Program-made: the position numbers and the translations under genes
IMG/VR virus record: IMGVR_UViG_3300046005_000297
Coordinates: 1 to 39,268 of that record
DNA: 39,268 bases
Direction: 5' to 3' (one strand)
DNA from: a virus
The notes under the pieces: generated by a model
Database searches by the model: none
The model's input: the letters and a program-made list of their open reading frames with translations, nothing else
What the model was told of the DNA's origin: nothing
In this document: one piece after another, positions 21,369-29,117 of the stretch
Numbering within the stretch: the stretch's first letter is position 1
How the letters are laid out: each line of letters begins with the position of its first letter

Positions 21369-21866
21369 ATGGCTGTTTTTCTTTCTCCCGTAGGTGGCGC
21401 AGCCGCGCAGTTCTTTGACAATAGCGGCAACCCGTTAATGGGCGGCAAGCTGTACAGTTATGCAGCAGGCACCACAACACCATTGGTAACTTACACTAGC
21501 ATTAGTGGTGTTACACCGCACACTAACCCCATTGTGTTAGATTCTGCTGGACGGGTGCCTGGGGGTGAAGTATGGTTAACTAGTGTTCCATACAAATTTG
21601 TACTTAGAACCTCTGCTGATGTTTTAATTGCTACCTATGACAACATCATTGGTATTGGTGCTGCATCATACCAAGTGCAGAATTTTACGGGTGACGGGGT
21701 TGCTGTAGCGTTTACATTGGCTACTGCACCATTGGGTGAAAATTACACGTTTGTGTACATTAACGGTGTGTACCAACAGAAAAACACATACACCATATCT
21801 GGTACAACACTTACATTTTCCGAAGCCCCACCTATTACTTCGTCTATTGAAGTAATGTACAACTGA
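21369..21866 (+). CDS. Tail fibre/tailspike N-terminal head-binding protein
   Basis: A 165-residue protein beginning FLSPVGGAAAQFFDNSGNPL, GGKLYSYAAGTTTP, TNPIVLDSAGRVPGGEVWLT, the common phage tailspike head-binding module that anchors fibres to the tail. The C-terminal half (FTGDGVAVAFTL to GTTLTFSEAPP) is a beta-sandwich repeat seen in fibres. It is a stand-alone adaptor here, so separate spike proteins probably attach to it. Confidence 0.8.
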   Translation: MAVFLSPVGGAAAQFFDNSGNPLMGGKLYSYAAGTTTPLVTYTSISGVTPHTNPIVLDSAGRVPGGEVWLTSVPYKFVLRTSADVLIATYDNIIGIGAASYQVQNFTGDGVAVAFTLATAPLGENYTFVYINGVYQQKNTYTISGTTLTFSEAPPITSSIEVMYN

Positions 21867-21877
21867 TAGGAACAATC

Positions 21878-22693
21878 ATGGCTGATAAAAAGATTTCCGC
21901 GCTTACTGGTGCAACTACTCCGCTTGCAGGCACTGAAGTTTTACCAATTGTTCAAAGTGGTTCTACGGTAAAAGTATCTGTTGCTAATTTAACCGCTGGA
22001 CGTGCACTAGATGCAACCAGCGTTAACAAAGTAGCAATTACGGCACCGGCCACTGGTGCAACGTTAACCATTGTTGAAGGTAAAACTTTAACAGCAAGTA
22101 ATAGCCTAACTCTTGCAGGTACTGACGCTACAACCATGACGTTTCCCACAACGTCTGCTACTGTAGCAAGAACAGATGCTGCTAACAGTTTTACAGGCGA
22201 TCAGACATTGACCACAGGGAACCTGATTGTTTCTGACGGCAAAGGCATCGACTTTTCTGTTGATCCCTCTGCTGCGGGCATGACCAGCGAATTGCTTGAC
22301 GATTACGAGGAAGGCACATTTACTCCATCGTTTGCAGGGTTAACCATTGGTGATGGTTCTGTTTTTGGACGGTACACAAAAACAGGAAGAATGGTTAATG
22401 TGGAGTTTGGTTTTATCTATGGGTCTACATCATCAATTAGTGGGAGTATTGGAGACATTACAGGACTTCCCTTTACAGTGGTCAACATTACATCTAATGT
22501 GTATCAATTGGTCGTGGGTGTAATTTTCAAACCCGGAACGGGTTGGTTTAGTGTCATGTCGAATCTCCAAAGCAATACATCACAACTGCTTGTGACAACA
22601 ACTCTATCAGGAGTTGCTATTACATCTACCACACCCACGGTATTTGCATCTGGTACTACTTTGACGCTTTCCGTAACATACGAAGCAGCGTAA
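21878..22693 (+). CDS. Tail fibre protein
   Basis: A 271-residue protein with the standard fibre N-terminus KKISALTGATTPLAGTEVLP and VKVSVANLTAGRALD, then GTDATTMTFPTTSATVA, and a distal part containing DDYEEGTFTPSFAG and GRYTKTGRMVNVEFGF, a widespread phage fibre module. It is likely part of the host-recognition apparatus. No chaperone or catalytic motif is visible. Confidence 0.8.
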   Translation: MADKKISALTGATTPLAGTEVLPIVQSGSTVKVSVANLTAGRALDATSVNKVAITAPATGATLTIVEGKTLTASNSLTLAGTDATTMTFPTTSATVARTDAANSFTGDQTLTTGNLIVSDGKGIDFSVDPSAAGMTSELLDDYEEGTFTPSFAGLTIGDGSVFGRYTKTGRMVNVEFGFIYGSTSSISGSIGDITGLPFTVVNITSNVYQLVVGVIFKPGTGWFSVMSNLQSNTSQLLVTTTLSGVAITSTTPTVFASGTTLTLSVTYEAA

Positions 22694-22702
22694 GGATTAA
22701 AA

Positions 22703-24187
22703 ATGTCTTTGACCAAAGTCACCTATTCCATGATTTCGGGTGCGCCGATCAATGTCATGGACTACATTCCGCAAGCAGAACATGCTGCAATCTATAATTA
22801 CACGTCAACCTATGACGCGGGGCAAGACATTCAGGACGCTATTGATGCAGCTTCTGCAAAAGAAGGCGCGACTGTAATTCTTCCCGCTGGTTTGTTCAAC
22901 ACAAGTCAGACAATCGACATTCGTTCGTACCTCAATATTCAGGGTGAGTATGGTGAAGATGGCACATATGGCGTGCAAGATTTCCAGCGTGGAACGCAAA
23001 TCAAGTGGATTGGTGCAAACGTCGCAGTTCCCGTTTTGCGTGCGTTCAATGCCCGTCTGTTCCAAATCTCTGGTTTCAACATTGACGGCGACAACAAGAA
23101 CGTTGCTGGATTTTTGTTGGACAGCGATAACACACCATCTGGCTCACAAAACGAAATCAGTCGCTTCTCAATTCGTCGATGCTTGATTGGCGTTGAGTGG
23201 GGCACAGGTGGTTTGGCGACGCCATTCGCCAACGATGGCACACGCTTCAGCACGTTCACCATCTGGTCGCAGATTTCTGGCTCGATTGGCTATCGCATCA
23301 ACTCCGGCAATGCTGGACAAATGTCCACAATCGAAAGCGGTGGCGTGCAGGTTGACAGCATCGGTATTGATCTGATTTGCGCAAACTTGTTGCAAATTCG
23401 CAGAGTGTTCTGCGGTGGCCAGGTTCGCAACTCGTTCATCCGCGCTCAGCTGCCGATTGACGTGTTGGTTGAAGGCTCATCATCTGAAAACTGGGGTGAC
23501 CGCACTGATGGCAAGATTTCATCGACAGCACCATTTTTGCTGGTCATTCCTTCCGTTGAGCAGCCATCGTTTGCTTTGCGTGATTTCACAATGACGCTGA
23601 TGAACAACCAGTGCAATAACCCGATTCTCATCCAGTCCCCAATTCGCATCGTTGACATTGGCAGCAATTATGGGTACTGCTTTAATCCATCAAACGTGGC
23701 TGTTGCAGCTACGGCGGATGTGGCTGTTGGTGGAAATGGCTCTATTGTTTCAGTAATGAACAGCGGAACTCAAACATGGGCTGCTGGATTCCCATACCCA
23801 AGTGGATGGCAGCCTAGTGATTATGTCCGTTTGACAAATATGAAGCCTGAGAGCACATCTCTTTTTTGGGGTGTTGGGGCTGGTGTTTTTCCGTTAGAGG
23901 TAAGCGGAAATGACCGTGGTTATTCCACAACGCTTAGAAATGGTTCTGGCGGATATGTACACTATTTCACCGTTGGTGTATCAAACGTCGGAGGCATTTT
24001 ATGCACTTCCACTGCAACTCGGTATTACACAACCGCAACGGTATTTTTTGGCTCTGGTGCCGGTTCTCCTGAAGGCAGCATTACTGCACCAATTGGTTCA
24101 ACGTGGACTAGAACAGACGGCGGCGCAGGAACGACGCTGTATGTCAAAGAATCTGGAACCGGCAACACAGGATGGGCAGCAAAATGA
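22703..24187 (+). CDS. Tailspike, beta-helix pectate-lyase-like
   Basis: A 494-residue protein with a pectate-lyase-like right-handed beta-helix start (NVMDYIPQAEHAAIYNYTST, IQDAIDAASAKEGATVILPA, GLFNTSQTIDIRS, LNIQGEY), then helix rungs, and a C-terminal beta domain (WTRTDGGAGTTLYVKESGTG). Phage spikes of this type usually bind or cleave surface polysaccharide. The active site cannot be read with confidence. Codon use is visibly richer in C/G at third positions than in adjacent virion genes, suggesting exchange of this host-range gene. Confidence 0.8.
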   Translation: MSLTKVTYSMISGAPINVMDYIPQAEHAAIYNYTSTYDAGQDIQDAIDAASAKEGATVILPAGLFNTSQTIDIRSYLNIQGEYGEDGTYGVQDFQRGTQIKWIGANVAVPVLRAFNARLFQISGFNIDGDNKNVAGFLLDSDNTPSGSQNEISRFSIRRCLIGVEWGTGGLATPFANDGTRFSTFTIWSQISGSIGYRINSGNAGQMSTIESGGVQVDSIGIDLICANLLQIRRVFCGGQVRNSFIRAQLPIDVLVEGSSSENWGDRTDGKISSTAPFLLVIPSVEQPSFALRDFTMTLMNNQCNNPILIQSPIRIVDIGSNYGYCFNPSNVAVAATADVAVGGNGSIVSVMNSGTQTWAAGFPYPSGWQPSDYVRLTNMKPESTSLFWGVGAGVFPLEVSGNDRGYSTTLRNGSGGYVHYFTVGVSNVGGILCTSTATRYYTTATVFFGSGAGSPEGSITAPIGSTWTRTDGGAGTTLYVKESGTGNTGWAAK

Positions 24188-24456
24188 AAACCATGAAAGT
24201 CATTAAAAATGCAGACGGTCAAGTAATCAACATTGGAGAATGGGATTACATGTACCAAGAGCAAATCGTGCAAAAAACCATGAACTTGTCAGAGTTGACT
24301 ACCGAGACAAATATTGACGACTACAAGCCAAAAAATTTACTGGTCGCAAGAAACCAAATGCCTGAAGGTGCCTTTGAAGACGAGGCCGATGTGGTTGTTG
24401 GTGCTGATGGTGGGTTATATTTGGCAAACGATCCCCGTGTAAGTCAGGTCGGATGA
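24184..24456 (+). CDS. Hypothetical protein after tailspike
   Basis: A 90-residue protein. ATG 24184 is chosen because it overlaps the tailspike stop as ATGA; another ATG lies 12 bases earlier. It shows an N-terminal strand (MKVIKNADGQVINIGEWDY) and a C-terminal GADGGLYLANDPR. It may be a tailspike accessory or assembly factor by position; no family is recognised. Confidence 0.6.
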   Translation: MKTMKVIKNADGQVINIGEWDYMYQEQIVQKTMNLSELTTETNIDDYKPKNLLVARNQMPEGAFEDEADVVVGADGGLYLANDPRVSQVG

Positions 24457-24485
24457 TCTGATTGGAATAACTGAAAGGAAAGAAA

Positions 24486-24743
24486 ATGTCTCTCGAAAAA
24501 ATCTCTGTAGTTGACCGCATTGAAGTGCTTGAAAACGGATGCGTCAATGTGCGAACACGCACCTCTATTTTGGAGGATGGAAAGCAAATCAGCGGCTCAT
24601 TCCATCGGCATGTTGTTGCCCCTGGTTCCGATTACAGTGGCGAAGATGCAAGAGTAAAGACTATTTGCAAGGCAACGCATACAAAAGATGTAATCGCAGC
24701 CTATGAATTGTCTGTTGCACAATCTAAAAAATCTGTTGCATAA
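24486..24743 (+). CDS. Small conserved phage protein
   Basis: An 85-residue protein with the pattern ISVVDRIEVLENGCVNVRTR, LEDGKQISGSFHRHVVAPG and DYSGEDARVKTICKATHT, recurrent in phage tail-fibre regions. The function is unknown. A GGAAAG-type site precedes the ATG. Confidence 0.65.
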   Translation: MSLEKISVVDRIEVLENGCVNVRTRTSILEDGKQISGSFHRHVVAPGSDYSGEDARVKTICKATHTKDVIAAYELSVAQSKKSVA

Positions 24744-24796
24744 TAGCAGCACAAACCGTATCGGCGAGGTTCACCGAGGAATCGAAGGATTCATGA

Positions 24797-25588
24797 ATGA
24801 CTGAAGAAGTCCAAACCTTAGCGGAAGTTGACTCCGCGCCAGCATCGGAAGTGACGGCCACTCCTGAAAATGCGATGAACGCGCCGGAAGTAGTCGAGAA
24901 TCAAAACGATTCAGCAACAGAGGAAAAAAAATACTCTCAGTCTGACATTGATGCGATGATTGGCAAACGCCTTGCAAGAGAGCAGCGTAAGTGGGAACGA
25001 GAGCAAGCACAACGGGCTGCGGAAACGCAAATCGTTAGAGCTGCACCAACGGCAACCGTTGATCAATACGAGTCTCCTGAAGCCTATGCGGAAGCACTGG
25101 CATACCAGAGAGCGGAGGAATTGATTGCTAAACGTGAAGCCGCTAAGCAGCACTCGCAAGTTCTTGAAAGCTATCAGGAGCGTGAAGAATCGGCAAGAGA
25201 TAAGTATGATGATTTTGAACAAGTCGCATACAATCCCAAGCTGTCAATTACAAACGTGATGGCTGAAACAATCCAGTCTTCAGATATTGGACCAGAGTTA
25301 GCTTATTATCTCGGTTCAAATCCAAAAGATGCGGAACGTATCTCGCGCATGACGCCACTCAGTCAGGCAAAGGAGATTGGGAAGATTGAGGCTAAATTAG
25401 CTTCGTCACCCCCAGTTAAGAAAACAACATCTGCGCCAGCGCCGATTTCGCCAGTAACTGCACGATCCTCTGGGTCGCCAGCTTTTGACACTACTGATCC
25501 ACGGTCTACCAAGGCTATGACGGATTCACAGTGGATTGAAGCTGAACGTGCAAGACAGCGGAAGAAGTGGGAAGCACAGAATCGCTAA
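24797..25588 (+). CDS. Scaffolding protein
   Basis: A 263-residue acidic, helical, charged protein immediately before the coat region, the usual place of a P22-like scaffold. The N-terminus is acidic (TEEVQTLAEVDSAPA), the centre is a Glu/Arg/Ala coiled coil (KRLAREQRKWEREQAQRAAE, AYQRAEELIAKREAAKQHSQ), and the end is basic (SQWIEAERARQRKKWEAQNR), like scaffolds whose C-terminus binds coat. It would guide prohead assembly and leave before packaging. A GAAGGA site lies in a small hairpin (24779-24792) just before the ATG. Confidence 0.8.
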   Translation: MTEEVQTLAEVDSAPASEVTATPENAMNAPEVVENQNDSATEEKKYSQSDIDAMIGKRLAREQRKWEREQAQRAAETQIVRAAPTATVDQYESPEAYAEALAYQRAEELIAKREAAKQHSQVLESYQEREESARDKYDDFEQVAYNPKLSITNVMAETIQSSDIGPELAYYLGSNPKDAERISRMTPLSQAKEIGKIEAKLASSPPVKKTTSAPAPISPVTARSSGSPAFDTTDPRSTKAMTDSQWIEAERARQRKKWEAQNR

Positions 25589-25600
25589 GTCTCTTGAAAT

Positions 25601-25619
25601 CAGGTACAATTATTACCTG
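25601..25619 (+). promoter_or_regulatory. Hairpin in front of the HNH gene
   Basis: Stem CAGGTA/TACCTG with loop CAATTAT, flanked by two direct copies of GAAATCAGG (25596-25604 and 25619-25627). The AGGAG ribosome site follows directly (25625-25629). The structure may limit translation of the endonuclease within the late transcript. Confidence 0.45.
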
Positions 25620-25635
25620 AAATCAGGAGAACAAG

Positions 25636-26169
25636 ATGGTAAGTGACAATTTAGATTTAACGCCAGAACAGTTGAAACGGCAACGCAACAACGAAGCAGG
25701 CGCTAGGTATAGAGAACGAAATCGGGAAAAGTTTAATCAACGTATGCGGGACTGGCGTGAGGCAAATCGGAGTAAAGACCGAGAGCATAAACGTGAACAC
25801 CGTAATCGGAAGATTGCAAACGGAACACCAGAAGAAGTTGCTGCATTGCGAGCTGCTGAATCTGCCAAAACCAAGCGCAATCAAGACCGATGCAGAGATC
25901 AAGTTTATAACGCTTATGGTGGTTATAGATGCAATTGCTGCAACGAGACTGAACGAATGTTTTTATCAATTGACCACATGGACAACAATGGTGCTGAAGA
26001 AAGAAAATCGGGCAAATACAATGGTGGAGGGTCAGCCTTCTACAATTGGCTTCGCAAGAATAACTTTCCGGTTGGTTATCAAGTGTTGTGTATGAATTGT
26101 CAAGTTGGTAAACACAAGAACGGCGGCGTTTGTCCTCACCAAACAACTTTGAACTTAAAGGAAATTTAG
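25636..26169 (+). CDS. HNH endonuclease-like, probable homing endonuclease
   Basis: A 177-residue protein. The first 95 residues are very basic and charged (RQRNNEAGARYRERNREKFN, EHKREHRNRK), likely DNA-binding. The C-terminal part has the zinc/HNH pattern CNCCNE, LSIDHMDNNGAEER, YQVLCMNCQVGKH and CPHQ, typical of phage free-standing HNH enzymes. It would nick or cut a phage or rival genome. The gene sits between scaffold and coat, ends one base before the coat ATG, and is not part of the standard virion set, so it looks like an inserted selfish gene. No intron is seen. Confidence 0.8.
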   Translation: MVSDNLDLTPEQLKRQRNNEAGARYRERNREKFNQRMRDWREANRSKDREHKREHRNRKIANGTPEEVAALRAAESAKTKRNQDRCRDQVYNAYGGYRCNCCNETERMFLSIDHMDNNGAEERKSGKYNGGGSAFYNWLRKNNFPVGYQVLCMNCQVGKHKNGGVCPHQTTLNLKEI

Positions 26170-26170
26170 T

Positions 26171-27382
26171 ATGTCTAATTCGATTCTCACCATTGATATG
26201 ATAACAAGGAAGGCTTTGGAGATCCTTGAAAATAACCTTGTATTGACCCGTAACGTGAACCGTCAGTATGACGACTCTTTCGCTGTTGAAGGCGCTAAGA
26301 TTGGTTCTACCCTGCGTATCCGTTTACCCGACCGCGCTCTGGTAACTGATGGTGCAGCATTGCAAGTTCAGGACGACAACGAACAGTTCACCACTTTGTC
26401 CGTAGCTAATCAAAAGCACATTGGTGTTAACTTCACCTCTGCTGAATTGACTATGCAGTTGGACGACTTTGCAGAACGTGTACTTAAACCACGTATTAGC
26501 CAATTGGCATCCAGCATTGACGCTGACGTTGCTAACGCTTACAAAACCATCGGTAACACTGTTGGTACTCCTGGTACTACTCCTTCAACTTCTTTGGTGC
26601 TGTTGCAAGCCCAACAAAAGCTGAACGAAAACGCTGCTGTAATGTCTCCACGTTACGCTACCGTAAACCCTGCTGCTAACGCTGGCTTGGTTGAAGGTAT
26701 GAAGGGTCTGTTTAATCCTACAGACACTATCAGCAAACAGTTCCGCAATGGCATGATGGGCACTGGCGTGTTGGGCTTTGATGAGATTAATATGTCTCAG
26801 TCTATCAAGCAACACACCACTGGTTCACGCAGTGCTTCGGCTTCTACTTTGGTTAAAACCCCTGGTGTTACTGCCGAAGGTGCTTCAACTATTTTGTTGG
26901 AACAAGGTTCTGTGTCCACCACCATTAAAGCTGGTGATGTGTTTACAGTCAGCGGTTGCAATGCTGTTAACCCACAAACTCGTGAATCCACTGGTTCGTT
27001 GTTCCAGTTTGTTGCCTTGGCTGATGCTACCGCATCGTCTGGTACTTGGACTGTAACCGTTGCTCCCATGTACTCGGCTAACCATGCTTTAGCTACTGTG
27101 GATGTTTTGCCTGCAACTGGTGGTGTTGTAACCTTTGTTGGTGCTGCTTCTAGCCAATACGCTCAGAACTTGGTTTACCACAAGGATGCTATTACCTTTG
27201 CAACTGCTGACTTGTTGTTGCCCCAAGGTGTAGACATGGCTGCTCGTGCTGTCCATAACGGTATTAGCTTGCGCGTTGTTCGTCAGTATGACATCAACAA
27301 CGACCGTATGCCTTGCCGTATTGACGTACTGTACGGTTACAGCACCATTCGTCCACAGATGGCTTGTCGTATCTGGGGCTAA
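26171..27382 (+). CDS. Major capsid protein, P22 coat type
   Basis: A 403-residue coat protein of the P22 gp5 family: SILTIDMITRKALEILENNL, VNRQYDDSFAVEGAKIGSTL, IRLPDRALVTDG, IGVNFTSAELTMQLDDFAER, VLKPRISQLASSIDADVA and a C-terminal PCRIDVLYGYSTIRPQMACR. It has an HK97 fold and forms the head shell around the scaffold. The codon pattern is biased to abundant codons, as expected for the most expressed late protein, and a UUCG hairpin follows. Confidence 0.93.
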   Translation: MSNSILTIDMITRKALEILENNLVLTRNVNRQYDDSFAVEGAKIGSTLRIRLPDRALVTDGAALQVQDDNEQFTTLSVANQKHIGVNFTSAELTMQLDDFAERVLKPRISQLASSIDADVANAYKTIGNTVGTPGTTPSTSLVLLQAQQKLNENAAVMSPRYATVNPAANAGLVEGMKGLFNPTDTISKQFRNGMMGTGVLGFDEINMSQSIKQHTTGSRSASASTLVKTPGVTAEGASTILLEQGSVSTTIKAGDVFTVSGCNAVNPQTRESTGSLFQFVALADATASSGTWTVTVAPMYSANHALATVDVLPATGGVVTFVGAASSQYAQNLVYHKDAITFATADLLLPQGVDMAARAVHNGISLRVVRQYDINNDRMPCRIDVLYGYSTIRPQMACRIWG

Positions 27383-27389
27383 ACCTAAT

Positions 27390-27403
27390 GCCCCTTCGGG
27401 GGC
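27390..27403 (+). terminator. UUCG hairpin after the coat gene
   Basis: GCCCC-TTCG-GGGGC (27390-27403), eight bases after the coat stop. No proper T run follows, so partial termination or 3' mRNA stabilisation is more likely than a full stop, since the late operon must continue. Confidence 0.6.
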
Positions 27404-27435
27404 GTTAATTTACATCTTATTTAAAGGAATTTATC

Positions 27436-27846
27436 ATGGCATTACCTAATGGCGGCGGCGGTTATCAACTTGGTGACGGCAATCTGAATGAAGTTATTCT
27501 GGGCTACGCTCCAGCACCTGCGGTTTATACAGCTAACGCAACTGCCGCTTTGACAGTTGCTGATCTGGAAGGCGGCATAATTGTTTATACGCAAACCAAT
27601 GCTAACAACCTTCAACTTCCTACTGTAACTGGTGTTACTGGTGTGGATGCTGAAATCAGCAGTGCTAAAGTTGGTAGTACATTTGACTTTGTTGTTATAT
27701 CTACCAGCACTGGCGTTGCTACACTAACTGTCAATACTGGTTGGACTTTGGTTGGCTCTGGCTTGACCACTGCGTCCGGTTTTGGTGCTATTTTCCGCGC
27801 TCGTAAAACCGGCGACGGTACTTACACCTGCTATCGCATTGGTTAA
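27436..27846 (+). CDS. Beta-rich virion protein, possible head decoration protein
   Basis: A 136-residue beta-rich protein (GGYQLGDGNLNEVILGYAPA, TVADLEGGIIVYTQTNANNL, then SGFGAIFRARKTGDGTYTCY). It sits right after the coat gene and is bracketed by UUCG hairpins, suggesting high, separate expression, as for head decoration or head-fibre proteins. No family is recognised with certainty. Confidence 0.6.
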   Translation: MALPNGGGGYQLGDGNLNEVILGYAPAPAVYTANATAALTVADLEGGIIVYTQTNANNLQLPTVTGVTGVDAEISSAKVGSTFDFVVISTSTGVATLTVNTGWTLVGSGLTTASGFGAIFRARKTGDGTYTCYRIG

Positions 27847-27853
27847 ATTTAAT

Positions 27854-27873
27854 GGGGCTTCGGCCCCTGTTTT
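27854..27873 (+). terminator. UUCG hairpin with T tract
   Basis: GGGGC-TTCG-GCCCC (27854-27867) followed by tgtttt, a fair rho-independent terminator directly after the 136-residue gene. It is likely leaky because late genes lie downstream. Confidence 0.65.
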
Positions 27874-27884
27874 AAGGATGACTC

Positions 27885-28163
27885 ATGCCTAATACAAAAG
27901 CAATTGGTGTTGCGTTTGCCGATCCATTGTTGGAAAGCGTAACCGTTACTGGTGCTGCCACTGCTGCTAGTTTTACTAGTTCTGGTGATGCTGCTGCTAG
28001 CAACGCTGTAGCTGGATCGTACTTTTACTCTACTGCAATTACTGCTAACACCACTACAACTACTGCACCTAAAGGATCATTTGGCTTTACAAGTAACGCC
28101 ACTGGTCTAGGTAAAGTGTTTTATTCGGATGGTAGTAAATGGCAAGTGGGTAACGTTACTTAA
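27885..28163 (+). CDS. Small Ala/Thr-rich virion-type protein
   Basis: A 92-residue low-complexity protein rich in Ala, Ser and Thr (VTVTGAATAASFTSSGDAAA, TTTTTAPKGSFGFTSN, KVFYSDGSKWQVG). The C-terminal words are common in phage fibre and head-appendage proteins. It lies between two hairpins. Function unknown. Confidence 0.55.
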   Translation: MPNTKAIGVAFADPLLESVTVTGAATAASFTSSGDAAASNAVAGSYFYSTAITANTTTTTAPKGSFGFTSNATGLGKVFYSDGSKWQVGNVT

Positions 28164-28169
28164 TCCAGT

Positions 28170-28192
28170 CGGGGGCTAACCACCCCCGTTTT
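28170..28192 (+). terminator. Rho-independent terminator-like hairpin
   Basis: Stem CGGGGG/CCCCCG (28170-28175 and 28183-28188) with a seven-base loop, then TTTT. It is the third hairpin in 800 bp behind the coat gene and probably tunes the amount of downstream mRNA. Confidence 0.65.
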
Positions 28193-28195
28193 AAT

Positions 28196-28399
28196 ATGCA
28201 CATTTATCTTAGTCACCCCATTCACGGCACCAAAGTTGCAATTTCAGATTTAGAAGTTGAATGTGATGTGGAAAACGGTTGGACGATATACAATCCATCT
28301 ACGCCTTCGATTGTCGAAGAAACGGTTAACCTGCTTGCCGTGAAGCGCAAATACACCCGTAAAGTCGCAGAGACTGAGGCGACAAACGAAGGAAACTAA
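28196..28399 (+). CDS. Small hypothetical protein
   Basis: A 67-residue protein (MHIYLSHPIHGTKVAISDLE, ECDVENGWTIYNP) with a charged C-terminal tail. It starts four bases after the T tract of the hairpin at 28170-28192, with no clear ribosome site, and ends one base before the gp4-like ATG. Position suggests a head or tail accessory; no family is recognised. Confidence 0.55.
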   Translation: MHIYLSHPIHGTKVAISDLEVECDVENGWTIYNPSTPSIVEETVNLLAVKRKYTRKVAETEATNEGN

Positions 28400-28400
28400 A

Positions 28401-29117
28401 ATGGCTGTTTATACTGCTGGCGATCAGATTAACCGAGCATTGCGGTTGATTGGTGTATTGGCTGAAGGCGAAACTACATCTGCGGCTGTTATGCAAGACA
28501 GTCTGATGGCGCTTAACCAAATGATCGACAGTTGGAATACTGAACGGTTGTCTGTTTTCTGCACGCAAGACCAAGTTTTCACATGGCCTGCTGGTGAATA
28601 CATTCGTACACTTGGTCCATCTGGTAACTTTGTTGGCTTGCGGCCTGTGCTGCTTGACGATGCTACATACTTTCGTGACCCCGGCACTAACGTATCTTTT
28701 GGTATAAAGTTTATCAATCAGCAACAGTACGATGGTATTGCAGTTAAAACTGTAACATCCACCTACCCGCAAGTATGTTTTGTAAACATGGGATTTCCTG
28801 ACATTACACTGTCAATTTACCCACGTCCAACTCGTGACCTAGAGTGGCATTTTGTATCGGTGCAAGAACTAAGTAATCCTGCTACTTTGGCAACTGATTT
28901 GTTCTTTCCACCAGGTTATCTACGGGCGTTTACCTACAACTTGGCTATGGAGATCGCACCCGAGTTTGGTGTAGAACCAAGCCCGCAAGTACAGCGTATT
29001 GCCATGACAAGCAAGCGTAACCTAAAACGCATTAACAACCCTGATGATGTAATGTCCATGCCATACGCTATTGTGGCAAATCGTCAACGGTTTAACATCT
29101 ACGCTGGTAACTATTAA
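28401..29117 (+). CDS. P22 gp4-like tail accessory factor
   Basis: A 238-residue protein matching the P22 tail accessory factor gp4 family: YTAGDQINRALRLIGVLAEG, SLMALNQMIDSWNTERLSVF, then YPRPTRDLEWHF and LRAFTYNLAMEIAPEFGVEP. In P22, gp4 binds under the portal and closes the packaged head. Order before the gp10-like gene confirms the call. Stop and next start overlap (TAATG). Confidence 0.9.
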   Translation: MAVYTAGDQINRALRLIGVLAEGETTSAAVMQDSLMALNQMIDSWNTERLSVFCTQDQVFTWPAGEYIRTLGPSGNFVGLRPVLLDDATYFRDPGTNVSFGIKFINQQQYDGIAVKTVTSTYPQVCFVNMGFPDITLSIYPRPTRDLEWHFVSVQELSNPATLATDLFFPPGYLRAFTYNLAMEIAPEFGVEPSPQVQRIAMTSKRNLKRINNPDDVMSMPYAIVANRQRFNIYAGNY

